64,000 nucleotides of DNA from Siphonodentalium dalli (Eukaryota; Mollusca; Scaphopoda; Gadilida; Siphonodentaliidae): assembly GCA_032622095.1 (NCBI GenBank), contig CP136061.1, forward strand, positions 86,028,324-86,092,323, written 5' to 3'. Both the position numbers and the translations under genes were made by a program. Every line of letters starts with the position of its first letter. Position 1 is the stretch's first letter. The notes below the pieces were generated by a model. The model saw nothing but the letters and a program-made list of their open reading frames with translations. It was not told the DNA's origin and did not search any database. Shown piece by piece: positions 34,230 through 45,484 of this stretch.

Positions 34230-34850
34230 CCCATATAAAAATGTACCTGGGTAAATCCACCCAGGTTTTTTGGGCCGAAACCCAGGTAAAAATCTATCTA
34301 CCAAGACATCCACCAACCATCAAGACCCCGCGAAACCTGGGTTTTACCATGATTTACCCACCTGAAACTGGATAAAAACCCTGGTATGGGTAAACCTGGG
34401 TGTAATTACCCAGGTGACCACACCCAGGTGTACCCTACCTGGGTGTTTCCCACCCAGGTCTACCCTGGTGTTTCCTACATGGGTGTTTCCCCACCCAGGT
34501 GTACCATGGTGTTATTTACCCAGGTGTACCCTGGTGTTTCCTACCTGGGTGTTTCCCATCCAGGTTACCTTGGTGTTATTCACCCAGGTGTACCCTGGTG
34601 TTTCCTACCTGGGTGTTTCCCACCCAGGTGTACCTTGGTGTTATTCACCCAGGTGTACCCTGGTGTTTCCTACCTGGGTGTTTCCCACCCAGGTGTACCT
34701 TGGTGTTATTCACCCAGGTGTACCCTGGTGTTTCCTACCTGGGTGTTCCCCACCCAGGTGTACCTTGATGTTTCCAACCCAGGTATACCTTGGTGTTTTT
34801 TTTACGCCGGTGTACCTTGGTGTTTTCTTACCCAGGTGGATTTCCCATTG
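34230..34850. repeat. ACCCAGGTGTACC minisatellite, forward half
   Basis: The leading end CCCATATAAAAATGTACCTG is followed by a looser region, then about 11 regular composite units ('CACCCAGGTGTACCCTGGTG', 'TTTCCTACCTGGGTGTTTCC'). Because ACCTGGGT and ACCCAGGT alternate, the units are themselves partly palindromic. The long stop-free frames (up to 168 codons) are a repeat effect. Confidence 0.9.
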
Positions 34851-35083
34851 AGATGCACCTGGGTTAGAAAACCCCAAGGTACACCCAGGTAAGGAAACAC
34901 CAAGGTACACCTGGGCAGGAAAACACCAAGGTACACCTGGGTAAGAAAACACCAAGGTACACCTGGGTAAGAAAACACCAAGGTACACCTGGGTAAGAAA
35001 ACACCAAGGTACACATGGGTAGGAAACACCAAGGAACACCTGGGTGAATAACACCAAGGTACACCTGGGTGGGGATACCAAAG
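34851..35083. repeat. Same minisatellite, inverted half, 26-bp unit
   Basis: About eight copies of ACCTGGGTAAGAAAACACCA+AGGTAC, the reverse complement of the forward units. The array is head-to-head around 34850. Confidence 0.92.
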
Positions 35084-36299
35084 TGAAATGATGAGGATGA
35101 CAATGAAGTAGATTTTGATGGGATGCAGGGGTATTGTTATCAATGGAGTTGTTTTAGTATAATAGAACATTAAGGAAACTGATTGTGCAGCAATACAAGT
35201 TTATTCAAGGACAACAAACTAACTAAAGATAAAATACATGTATAGAAACACATGTAATATATAAATATATAAACTCATTAAACTGCATGGGTTAAAACTT
35301 ACTGACAACAAGAGTTGGGTTAAAATTTTGATTAAAAAACACTTGCAAAGTCCCTCTTCATACATGTATATGGTATGTTAGGCAAGTTACATGTACATGT
35401 AGTTGCAATGTATACTAGTACCGGTACATGACATACCGGTGGACACAAAAATCATTATTTTAGTTCCAATGTCATTTACCAGAATACATGTACATGTTGT
35501 ACCTTGCAACTACATCTACAGTGAGGTAGTTTTGTCTCATTTAAACTTTCTAAATGGGTTTCTCCCTTTGAATGACATAAACTAATGTGAGTATACACAT
35601 GAGCTGTGGTGTGAAATACACACCAAAAAATTATTTCTTAGTCTGAGGACATGTTTCCCGTCATTATCTTACTGCTTACAAATATAGATTTGTAATAATG
35701 TGCTGTAATGCTCCAGAAATAGTCATATTTTGTCCTGGTTCATAAGAACATATTATTTCTTAGTGTTAGAAGGACATGTTGTCTGATATTATTTGACTCA
35801 TAAACCCCCAAATGTACATGTAAACAGAACATTCGGGAAAGAGACACACCATCTTTATCCTGTTTTATATCAGTACTAAGTAGCAATATTGATCAGATAG
35901 CAAAATATGCTATAAATAGATTTCAGATGGTAGAGATTAAACAATCACATTAATTGCACCAACTCGAAACAGTTAACATACCCTGTAGAATACAGACTAT
36001 GATCAAGGAGGGTGTCACACACACCCCCACCCCGCTTTGGTATGTGATATTCAAGCCATTTTCAGGTGGTATGCTATATACATGTACATACCCAATGTTA
36101 TCTGGTACTAGGATTTCACACGGCAATATAACCGGCATTCACGATTCAGCAAAAAGGCTAGTATGCAGATATAATAGCAGAAAATTATACAAATTTTGAG
36201 TATTTTCCAGCTTAAACAGACCCAAGTGATATATTTTTATCTAATTCAGTCTAATGGCTCTTGATATGTTGATGTTTTGGATACTATTTCAGCAAATGT
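35084..36299. other. No gene; ACATGTAC-rich sequence begins
   Basis: No coding pattern. From about 35340 the words ACATGTACATGT and ACCGGTAC become frequent (see findings). Short frames here have no recognisable domains. Confidence 0.5.
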
Positions 36300-36660
36300 G
36301 AGAAAAGGTGGCTTCTTTGGGGCATCAGCTTGTCTGAAAAATATATCAAGGTCCCCTAAATCCGATACTACATTTCAGAACAATCCAACCAGTGTCCCAT
36401 GAAATGGTGGATAATAAACTATCATACCAAATTTGATTCAGATTTGATCACACAAACTAAAATTATGATGCGGAAACCAGAAATTAACACGATTCTAAGT
36501 CGAAAAAGGGCCATAACTCTCGCAAAAATGAGCGGAGCACACCTATATTCGAACTTAACCTGTATTTTAGTCTGATAAACTTACATACCACATTTGGTTC
36601 AGATATGATCACACAAACTGAAGTTATCATCCGGAAACCTACAATTTTCAAAGTTTAAAT
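36300..36660. repeat. Two GGGCCATAACTCTCGCAAAA-type modules
   Basis: Same modules as 32820-33300 ('ACACAAACTGAAGTTATCAT', 'CCGGAAACC'), about two copies. They are cut short on the right by the MITE at 36669. Confidence 0.75.
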
Positions 36661-36668
36661 GTCTATTA

Positions 36669-37062
36669 GGCGACACCAATTTTTAAGTCTGGTTTACGAA
36701 CATGTGGGCTGATGTGGGGAGAAAAAAAGTAGATGCAGGAGGGGAAAAAAATAAAAATAAAAAAATTGTCCCCCCCCCCCCAATTTATATCAAGTAAATC
36801 TTGAAATTGTACATAAATTTTACAAAAATTGTGAAAAAAAACTTTTCGAATGAAATTCTGAACCAAACAAGACATTTCTTGTCATGAAATACATGAAAAT
36901 ATGGATCTGCAAATGATCATAAGCAGAACCGGATGCGACAGCACATGAAAATCAGTACGCGTGTAAAAAAAATTTGGGACAAACAAGTAAAAAAAAATTT
37001 CATGAAATGGAAAAAAAGTTGTAGGAGGTGTTTGTAAACTGGACTTAAAAATTGGTGTCGCC
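36669..37062. mobile_element. PIF/Harbinger-like MITE, copy 1 (TTA target duplication)
   Basis: Ends GGCGACACCAATTTTTAAGT and its reverse complement over about 33 bp, flanked by TTA at 36666-36668 and 37063-37065. TWA target duplications are typical of PIF/Harbinger, so assignment to that superfamily is an inference. Contains a 12-base C run (36770-36781). No transposase. Confidence 0.88.
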
Positions 37063-37092
37063 TTATGTGTATATAACTCATATAGCTAACTA

Positions 37093-37573
37093 TTAAAGGT
37101 GCTCAATCAGATTCGATGGTCCCCATATAATTAGATTCCAACAACAACATTTTTTTTAGAAATGCTGCTTCAGTAATATCAGAATCGATTAATTGCCCAA
37201 AAATAATGCTAACCACTGTCAACTACATGTATAGTATAAAATCGCCTGATACGTTATATTTATCAACATGCTGTTCGACGAAGTTTGACCTTATTATCAA
37301 CACAAAGCCTCTTCATTTTAGAGTTATCCATCTTCATCCGCAATTTGGTCTGAGACCGTCGGCTCGTCAAATTTTTCTGGGCCACTATTAAGTATCGATG
37401 GTGATAAATATTAAAATTTCTAAAATTGATATCTAATAACTCTGAGCTTTGATACATGTAGGTGGGTCCCTCGACTTGATTAAAATATTTTTACCCCCCC
37501 CCCCCCCCGATTCCATATACATGTATATGTAAATAGCAAATGAGGGGCACTTAATCGGATTATGCATCTTTAA
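37093..37573. mobile_element. TTAA-ended ~480-bp MITE, half A of a head-to-head pair
   Basis: Begins TTAAAGGTGCTCAATCAGAT and ends CGGATTATGCATCTTTAA. Contains 'TAGAGTTATCCATCTTCATC', 'CTCTGAGCTTTGATAC' and 'GGGTCCCTCGACTTGATTAA', then a 15-base C run (37494-37508). Confidence 0.85.
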
Positions 37574-37586
37574 ACTGTATTTGAAT

Positions 37587-38038
37587 TTAAAGATGCATAA
37601 TCTGATTAAGGGCCCCCTGAATTAATGCTCGCACATTACTCTTTATTTGGACTTGGGGGGTAAAAGATATTTGGTACGAGTCGAGGAACCCACCACCTAT
37701 CAAAGCTCAGAGTTATTAGATATCAATTTTTGAAATATACTATTTTTCACGATCAAGAATTAATAGTGGCCCACGGTCTCGGACCAAATTTCAGATGAAG
37801 ATGGATAACTCTAAAATCAAGAGGCTTTCTGTTGATAATAAGGCCAAATTTTGTAGAACAACATGTTGATAAATAACATATGTCAGGCAATTGTATACTT
37901 TAGTTGACAGTGGTTAGCATTATTTTAGGGCAATTAATCAATTCTGATAACGTAACTGAAGCAGCCTTTCTAAATACAAATGTATGATGTTGGAATCTGA
38001 TTATATGGGTATCATCGAACCGGATTGAGTACCTTTAA
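37587..38038. mobile_element. TTAA-ended ~450-bp MITE, half B, inverted
   Basis: Reverse complement of half A across its whole length (TTAAAGATGCATAATCTGAT start, 'GATGAAGATGGATAACTCTA' inside, GGATTGAGTACCTTTAA end), with roughly 85% identity. Only 13 bp separates the two halves. They may be one foldback element or two adjacent insertions. Confidence 0.85.
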
Positions 38039-38647
38039 AATGAACTGTATCCAGTATAAACATGTTAAACCTGATAATTAATTAGAGCATGCAGTCCCTG
38101 TTGACATGCGGTATCCGCTGGTAATCTTACCACAGTGTGTTAACTGTGATAACCAAGTTAATTGTTTTTACCACAAAAATTCTGAATTCTATCTAGACAT
38201 TTTGAAACAATAAAAAAAAATTCTGGTGTGATTACAATGTCAACTTTAAAACAAAATTCATATAAACATCGCATGAAAAATACAGCCTAACTGCAAATGT
38301 GAGGTGGACCACATTCTGCGGCGGTATAACTGACTGCGGTTGATCGCATGAACACGCCTGAATACTGCAGTAATACCCGAGTAATATAAGGCGAGTTGAT
38401 TAATTAAAGCATAGCTGTAATTTTACATGTATGTTCTATAGACTTTGTTGGGAAAGAGAATATAGCTGTGCGACAATGTTAATCCTGATGAGCTAAGTTA
38501 GAAATTTTTCAATCGAAACCTCATAAAAAAAAATATAAATTCAGTTCTCAATTTTCGAACACTTCTAGGAAATTGTTCAAAAATATTGTTAAAAGATGCC
38601 CATTCGATTTGACACTGTAAATATACCCTGTTCAAGTGTTCCTGCTA
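38039..38647. other. No recognisable feature
   Basis: AT-rich with no pattern. Confidence 0.5.
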
Positions 38648-38757
38648 ATGTGCTATGATGCGGTTGGGTCCTGCTTAATTGCTATGAATTGCACTACCCG
38701 CATCATAGCAATTCAGCAGGACCACCAGCATCATAGCATATTAGCAGGACCACTTGG
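38648..38757. repeat. Clustered inverted repeats of TGCTATGATGCGG
   Basis: TGCTATGATGCGGTTGGGTC, CCCGCATCATAGCAATTCAG, CAGCATCATAGCATATTAGC and GTCCTGCT/AGCAGGAC recur in both orientations within 110 bp. This gives several alternative hairpins. Confidence 0.8.
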
Positions 38758-39174
38758 CCAGTGGTAAAATAGTTTGTTTTCCATACGGATATGTGTTTTC
38801 AAATAATCATGTAATGATATCTAACATACATGTATATGATCCCATTTATAGGTTTTATTCATCACGGCCAGATAAACTTTGTATACAGACAGTTTTACCA
38901 AACTTAGAATTTTTATTAGGTGCTTTCATTGTAGCTGTAATTACTAGTATTAAAAGAGTGCTCAATAAAGTTTGTTTTATCATTTATGCTCATTTGGAAT
39001 TTGGATGCTATTTAATTCTGTTTATCTATATAATTAGCTGCACTGCTAAATTTTGACTCATTTCAGTCATTTGATGTCAGTACATGTAGTTGTCCATCGA
39101 AATGGCGAACACAACCAAAGACAAATTAGAAGAGGAAAGACAACAAATACATTTGATGTGCACTAAAACAGATA
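38758..39174. other. No recognisable feature
   Basis: The frame at 38754-39056 is hydrophobic-rich by AT bias and matches no known domain. Confidence 0.4.
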
Positions 39175-39339
39175 CAGTAGTGCCCTAAGAAATCGACCCC
39201 TTAACCACAGCAGAATTATGTGTAACTTTCAGGATTTAGTCGGATATATGGCTTGTTGCCATTCATCGGAAAGCTCTCCCCGAGTTTAATACCCGTAATT
39301 CTGCTGTGGTTAAGGAGTCGATTAATTAGAGCATTACTG
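39175..39339. mobile_element. Tc1/mariner-like MITE, copy 1 (TA target)
   Basis: Begins CAGTAGTGCCCTAAGAAATC and ends CGATTAATTAGAGCATTACTG, flanked by TA on both sides. Inside are 'CACAGCAGAATTATG' and 'TTCATCGGAAAGCTC'. CAGT ends plus a TA target fit Tc1/mariner MITEs. The second half is partly deleted. Confidence 0.85.
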
Positions 39340-40838
39340 TAGTTACAAATGTATGTCTAGCCTCCTGTTGTGTCACTAATAAGATCTTTAATTCACATAC
39401 GGTACACATGTACATGTACATGTACTATATACCCGTTCAAGCGTTTACAAGTGTCAGTCATCGAGAAACTGACCAAAAGTTTTGGTAGTATATAATATAG
39501 GCTAGCACTGCACTTGGGCTACATGTACATGTACTGTAAGTGATTATAATGTACTATTTTTATATTCTGCTGTGAAAGTGTTGCTGAATGAAATTTAAGT
39601 TTACCCCGATATTCTAAGTCCGCTCGACTAAGATGGGTTTTTTCTCGAAAACTGATATCTGAATATACATGACTTTTTGTACGTCTTCCACTGGTTGGTA
39701 TTCCCTCTAAAATGACTAATTTTAACTGATTAGATTAGCCCTGGTATGGAAAACTCTAACTGTTATAGCCCGATGAGCGGTTTACTGCCAACAGCGGTGA
39801 TGATATGATGACCAGCGTTGTGCATGGCATATGTTGATCCAGGTAAGAATGCTACCATACATTCCAAACATTCATTAAATATCTTATTAATAGTAACCCA
39901 AACTACACAAGAGACTAGTATAACTAAGATTGGGCTCGATTAATGATGTGACACTTTCAGTACTTCATTTACTAGTAGCCTCGTACTGGTGGGCCTGGCT
40001 ACAGATACTTGTTTGGCGTGTTTGAGGCCTGTGGCACAAGGGCAGTAGAATCAATTAAAATTTCTCTTATTGTAGTGTAGTACATGTACATGAATAGTAC
40101 CGGTAGTACAGCACACAAAGAGGTATATAGTACCGGCACATGTACATGTATTCTCTCTGTTTTCACACATGTTTTTTTTCAATTTAACAACATGAGTCTT
40201 TTATGACACATACATGTACTAAAGTGAAAGTAGGCCTACATGTATATAATGTGCACCCAGTATACCGGTACATGTACTGATATATTACATTGCAATACAG
40301 TCCGAGTACAATGATATAGCAAAATTATGCATAGTAGAATAACAACCTTTTGTACAAACAGTCCTGACAATGATATACCGGGATATCATGGTGATAGTTC
40401 ATACATTTGGAATTACCGAATACCTGAGTTTGTGGATAGACCGCTTCATGCGATGTTTATGTGAATTTTTATTTTTAAGTCGGCATTGCATACGGTAGTC
40501 CTATAAACCACACCAGAGAATAGCAATTGTCGGTCAGTGACCAACTTCTTATGTTTATGCAATCGATACAATCCGGTTCTGCTTTTGATGTCCAGTTCGA
40601 TATTTGTGGTGTGTTCTTGTGCAAAAATATAATTCTAACTAATGCGCCAAAAATCAGGTTTATAAATTTATCCATTCTTGAGCAAGAGCAACTCGTAAAA
40701 CTTGTATGGTATAACATTCCAAACTGAGTATTTCTGCTATCAAACCATATGATAATAATGTTGAACCGGACATTGAAATCTGAACCGCATTTATGGATTG
40801 CAGCACGTGATGTTGAATAAACAGTTATAGAGGATATA
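39340..40838. other. No gene; densest ACATGTAC/ACCGGTAC stretch
   Basis: Repeated words such as ACATGTACATGTACATGTAC (39405), TACCGGTAG (40100) and CCGGTACATGTACTG (40266). No coding exon recognised. Confidence 0.5.
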
Positions 40839-41055
40839 CAGTAATGCTCTAATTAATCGACTCCTTAACTACAGCAGAATTATGGGTAACTTTTCAGGAT
40901 TTAGTCGGAAATATGGGTTGATGCCATTCATCGGAAAGCTCTCGGTGAGAGCTTTCCGATGAATGGCAACAAGCCATATTTCGGACTAAATCCTGAAAAG
41001 TTACCCATAATTCTGCTGTAGTTAAGGAGTCGATTAATTAGCTCTAGAATTACTG
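40839..41055. mobile_element. Tc1/mariner-like MITE, copy 2, almost a complete palindrome
   Basis: 217 bp flanked by TA, with ends CAGTAATGCTCTAATTAATC and its reverse complement. The arms run about 103 bp each, to 'GGAAAGCTCTC GGTGA GAGAGCTTTCC'-like centre at 40950, with few mismatches. Same family as 39175-39339. Confidence 0.92.
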
Positions 41056-41506
41056 TAACATGGTTTATAATATACAAATGTATACTGTATGGGAAACATC
41101 AGAGGTTTACAAAGTAATAAAAACAGTTGATTTGTTCTTTATTCTTGTGGTTATATACACGTACATACATGTATTCTAAAAATAAATGTCCTTTACAACG
41201 TGGATCAATGAAATGCGGTTGTTGCATTTAAAATGCATTGAGGGTGCATTGTGTCACGCCACTTTGTAAATGCCTTAATGACAGCATTTAAATTAAATGC
41301 ACTGCATTGGGAATAATCGCAGTCGCATTGAAATTACCGATCATTGCGCCGAAAAAGTATACTAGTATGAACACCCAAATAACGATACGATAGTGTATTT
41401 TGCAATTTTAGTTATAATTTTGTTTAATTTAAATTCACATCTGAATAATTCTGTGTTATTTTCCCACTCCTGGTGTACATGTATATGTTCGGAATCGGAC
41501 ATTCAT
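41056..41506. other. Spacer with GCATTTAAAATGCATTG-type short palindromes
   Basis: 41210-41340 has repeated ATGC..GCAT words (for example TGCATTTAAAATGCATT). No gene. Confidence 0.5.
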
Positions 41507-41812
41507 GATGTAGTTTTCCATTCAAAATGGAATAAACATAAATAAACACTGTTGACATTAATTGTTTTATAATCAGAATCTGAGAATCATGATTCTCATT
41601 TTGATTCTAGTAAAAAGTCTTGATTCCCTGTAGAAAGTGAAACACTAACATTTTGATTATTGCCAAAAATCTGATGGATTTTAAGGCCTGCATCAAGACA
41701 TTTGTTTGTGAATAAATCAAGGTAAATGTGTTAAAATATGAACGCATTTACAAATGCGTTGCTCCAAAATTGCAAAGTAGATTCGAACATGTGGTCGCTT
41801 TTCTAAGAAATT
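41507..41812. repeat. Interspersed repeat, forward copy
   Basis: 'TAGTTTTCCATTCAAAAT', 'ACATTTGTTTGTGAATAAAT', 'CAAGGTAAATGTGTTA' and 'AAGTAGATTCGAACATGTGG' appear in this order. They appear inverted at 51593-51772. Confidence 0.8.
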
Positions 41813-42188
41813 TGTGAGTGGTCTGTACATGTACATACATGTAAGTTACTTGACCAATTACACAAGGAGTCGAGGGACACAATCAATGAGGACGTTTGTA
41901 CTAAAAAATATTTTTTTACGCAAGGAACGAACACAAGGCCACTTTCTTAATTTATATTATGAGCCAACAAGACAGATCGTAAATCGCTGTTATATGACAA
42001 TATATGTGGCCATCATAATGGTCGACAGGCATGACGCCAACAAAAACCAATCTGTGAGGCCAATATAAAGAAGACGCGACTTATTGCTGGTGGAACCTAT
42101 TAAAGGCATCGTTCCATTTCGTTAATAACAACTTACCGCTATACTTAAAGTAATTGACCACCAATAACGTGGTGTCACCCCGTTAATA
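41813..42188. other. No recognisable feature
   Basis: The frame 41814-42068 has no known domain. Confidence 0.4.
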
Positions 42189-42485
42189 CCGCGGTACTAT
42201 ACCGCGGTATCCTCCAATACCGCGGTACTGATACCGCTTGTTAATGCGAACAAGTATGTGGGAGTAAATACCTCCCCTCAAAGAGTTCCATGAAAATCAC
42301 TGTGGTATTCAAAAAAATTAATGCAGTGCCCGCTAAAAGACCGCGGTATTCAAAAAAAATTAATGCGGTGCCCGCTAAAAGACTGCGGTATCATTATCGT
42401 CCAATACCGTAAATCCACCGCCGTGACCATCTCGATACCGTTTATTACCGGTATCACCGCGGTCATGACCGGGGTATCACCCCGT
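42189..42485. repeat. ACCGCGGT-rich palindromic cluster with a 48-bp tandem unit
   Basis: The self-complementary word ACCGCGGT and variants occur about eight times. Between 42300 and 42395 a unit of about 48 bp ('GCGGTATTCAAAAAAAATTA' + 'ATGCGGTGCCCGCTAAAAGA') is repeated twice. GC-rich island in AT-rich surroundings. Confidence 0.85.
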
Positions 42486-42968
42486 TTTTCTGGTCAATTA
42501 CTTTGAGAATAGCGGTACATGTAACATTCACCTCCACCTCTTTACTCTTGGGCTCCAAATAAATATGCATGCACCAGCTGCATCCACGTTTATTATTTTT
42601 CTTGGGAAATCCCCCCCCCCTGCACAGTGCTTATTTGGGTCTGCACGTTTATTAATATTTTTAAGCTATGAAAATTTAAATCAGCACAAATTCAAGATTT
42701 CTATATGATTCAGATGTAAAAATGATCAACACGTCTACATTAGTTACTAGCTAAACAAGACATTTTGTCATATGTTTATACTTTACTGTGAAATTGCGTT
42801 TCTTCCGTTCTCCATGAACGGATTCTCAAAATGTTTGGTTTTCCAAAAAACAAGGATTCGAACTGTCTGAACTGAACTCCATGCGTTTGTTTAAATAGAT
42901 GAATAAATAATGGGAAAGACATACAATCCTAGTTCATAATGAATTTAAGTATATAAATATAAATAATA
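42486..42968. other. Spacer with C-rich short repeat
   Basis: 42540-42660 resembles 43360-43470 ('CCCCCCCCTGCACAGTG.TTATTTGGG'), suggesting a small interspersed repeat. Otherwise nothing. Confidence 0.5.
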
Positions 42969-43095
42969 AACGGCGGATTCAACGTGGTCATGGGTTTTGA
43001 CCGCGTTAAAAAAATCAGCAAACTCTGCATGAACCCCGAAGTTTGCTGTTTTTTTCTCGCGGTCAAAACCCCATGACCGCATTGAAACCGCCGTT
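42969..43095. repeat. Hairpin, about 50-bp arms
   Basis: AACGGCGG...GTGGTCATGGGTTTTGACCG.G on the left pairs with CGCGGTCAAAACCCCATGACCG...ACCGCCGTT on the right. The loop is about 20 bp, with nested AGCAAACT/AGTTTGCT. Confidence 0.9.
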
Positions 43096-43359
43096 CATTT
43101 CTTATATGAATAACACAATTTAAGATTGGTGAATTATTTCTTTTGGTTAATTTAATAAACGTACAGGACCAAATAACGATCGTACAGGTGGGAATTTTAC
43201 CTCGATTTTAATAATCGTACATTAGGCACTCAAGAGTACATATTCAAGTATGTGGCAAACCAAAAAAACACCACATGATACATACATGTACCTGTACTAC
43301 ATGTTGACTCGTATACCTGAACCTGCTATAAAAATTATTTGGTTAACCACAGTTGATGT

Positions 43360-43475
43360 TTTGCTCAGAGTTCCCCCTGCACTATTATTTGGGTCTGTAC
43401 TTTTATTAACTTTAAATGGAATTTCCCCCCCCCCCGCACTATTATTTGGGCCTGCACTTTTATTTGGAGCCTGAG
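43360..43475. repeat. Direct duplication, about 55-bp unit
   Basis: 'GCACTATTATTTGGG.CTG.A' followed by 'CTTTTATT' occurs twice, separated by an 11-base C run (43425-43435). Confidence 0.75.
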
Positions 43476-43519
43476 AGTAAGTTGCATTGACATTTATTTT
43501 CACGAATTACCATGCTAAA

Positions 43520-44219
43520 GGCCAAAGAAAAAAGATTGTATGTTTCCGGTAAAAAAATTTAGGGTACTAGTAGGTAGGTAGGGAATTTTTTTTATTTTAT
43601 TTTATTTTGATATTTTTTATCCAGCTGCAGAAATATTGAACTACCTCGACCAAAGTGACATAAAATGCCAACCCATGCCATGGGGAAAGTATTACTTGAT
43701 CAACACAGTGGAAATATACATTAAGATTGATAAAAAATCAAACTTACTTCATGCTTACGTATGTTTTTTATTATATCTAATACCACATTTTCATAAATTT
43801 GGCTATAAACTTGGTACAAAATTGATGTCACTAACTTTTTATAAGAATTTTACCAATAATACCGCCATTATACCGTACATGTATTGTGACGATTACATCC
43901 CATTGTCTGGGGGTAGCCAGTACACCCACCGAGCATGCCTGGTTTTTGGAAACAGTAGCTACTAGTACATGTATACCCCTAATATATGCAGTGATAACCT
44001 CTTTACATGTATATATACAGATACACACCCACCATGTCTGTTGATAGTGTTCCATAAGTCCCAAAAAAGACATAAAGCAGGCAGGAGATCCACTCTCAGG
44101 AAATTAAAATTGCAAAAATTTTGACTTTTTCTCAAAATATCAATAAAAAGTTTAGGGTCGGCGGGTTATTTTTAGGGTCGGTTTGATGTACGGAAACATA
44201 GTATCTTTTTTCTTTGGCC
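43520..44219. mobile_element. 700-bp element with GGCCAAAGAAAAAAG ends
   Basis: The left end GGCCAAAGAAAAAAGAT.GT and 'ATGTTTCCG' are mirrored by 'CGGAAACATAGTATCTTTTT' and TCTTTGGCC at the right. TAA lies next to both edges (one base offset on the left), suggesting a TAA target. The interior frames (43636-43965 and 43831-44073 minus) have no recognisable transposase motif. Confidence 0.78.
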
Positions 44220-44405
44220 TAAGGAACATTGCAACTGGTTTGAAGTAACATGACCGCGTTGCGTCAACACTGGAACTGCATTGATGGTAATTTTCAACAT
44301 GGTCTCACTGAGGTTCTATCAAATATAAATACTAGTATGGTTGAGGCCAACTTGAGGGAGACAATTATTTTGAGAATATGTGATCCTGTGTTAACATGAG
44401 CCTAA

Positions 44406-44782
44406 GGCGACACCAATTTTTAAGTCTGGTTAACGAACACCTCCTACAACTTTGTTTCCATTTCATGAAAAAAAAAATAACTTTTTTTGTCCCAAAATAT
44501 TTTACACGCGTACTGATTTTCATGTGCTGTCGCATCCGGTTCTGCTTATGATCATTTACAGATCCATATTTTCACGTATTTCATGACAAGATATGTCTTG
44601 TTTGGTTTGAACAGAATTTCATTCAAAAACATTTTTTCACAATTTTTGTAAAATTTATGTAAAATTCCACGATTTACTTGATATAAATTGAGGGAAAATC
44701 TTTTTTATTTTTATTTGTTTCCCTCCTGCATCTACTTTTTTTCTCCCCACATCGTAAACCAGACTTAAAAATTGGTGTCGCT
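44406..44782. mobile_element. PIF/Harbinger-like MITE, copy 2, opposite orientation (TAA target duplication)
   Basis: Starts GGCGACACCAATTTTTAAGT and ends with its reverse complement except for one changed terminal base, with TAA at 44403-44405 and 44783-44785. The interior is the reverse complement of 36669-37062 ('GATCATTTACAGATCC', 'GTACTGATTTTCATGTGCTG'). Confidence 0.87.
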
Positions 44783-44785
44783 TAA

Positions 44786-45110
44786 ATATCATCTGATGGA
44801 GTCAAAATCATTGAACCGTCACTTATGCATGCACATGTTGTCTTGATGTTGAGTCTGGCTTTCATCATTTTCATTAGTTTTAATACTGTTATATCCACCA
44901 AAGGTTGAGGTGTTATGGAACAACTGTATGGCATCGTATACTGTTATCTTCCGAGTAAATATGGAGTCTCTAATTCTTTTATCAGTCACGCATCTACTCA
45001 TCAAATAGTATAATCCTTAAATATTTGTAGTCCAGGTGATCTCGACTGCACAGTACATGTATAAACATTCATCTGTGCACAGTGTGTTTTAAATTTCTTT
45101 GCCGTGTAAC
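44786..45110. other. No recognisable feature
   Basis: AT-rich spacer. Confidence 0.4.
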
Positions 45111-45310
45111 AACTGTTGTCCCAAGTTTCAATGCCTTGTCCTCCTGGTATGTACTAGTAGGGATTACCAATTTACCATTGCCGTGTTTTAATTTGCAATT
45201 TTGATGATGACGCTCACTAAGCTTGTTGATAATTTTCTTTGTCGTGTAACAACTGTTGTACCAAGTTTCTATGCCGCGTCCTCCTGGTATTTAGGGATTA
45301 CCGGTGCCTT
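45111..45310. repeat. Direct duplication, about 133-bp period
   Basis: 'CGTGTAACAACTGTTGT' and 'CCAAGTTTC.ATGCC..GTCC' occur at 45106 and 45242, about 90% alike over 75 bp. Confidence 0.75.
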
Positions 45311-45484
45311 TAATAGCGTCAGATGCATCATTGCCAGTTAATGTACATTAGAGTGGAACTGAATTAACAATGTCACATTGACACAGTACTCAGTTAAGAC
45401 CAGTAAAACAGCAAAAGTAGTATTATTGTACAGCAGGCTTATCACTATCAGTACTTACTACATGTACTGACCCCTTACTATCGT

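Noticed and set aside
34386-35170. Frames of 120-170 codons with repeated PGVPWCFL-type peptides on both strands
   Set aside because: Open in all three phases because the 26-40-bp units lack stops, so this is a repeat artefact and not a gene.
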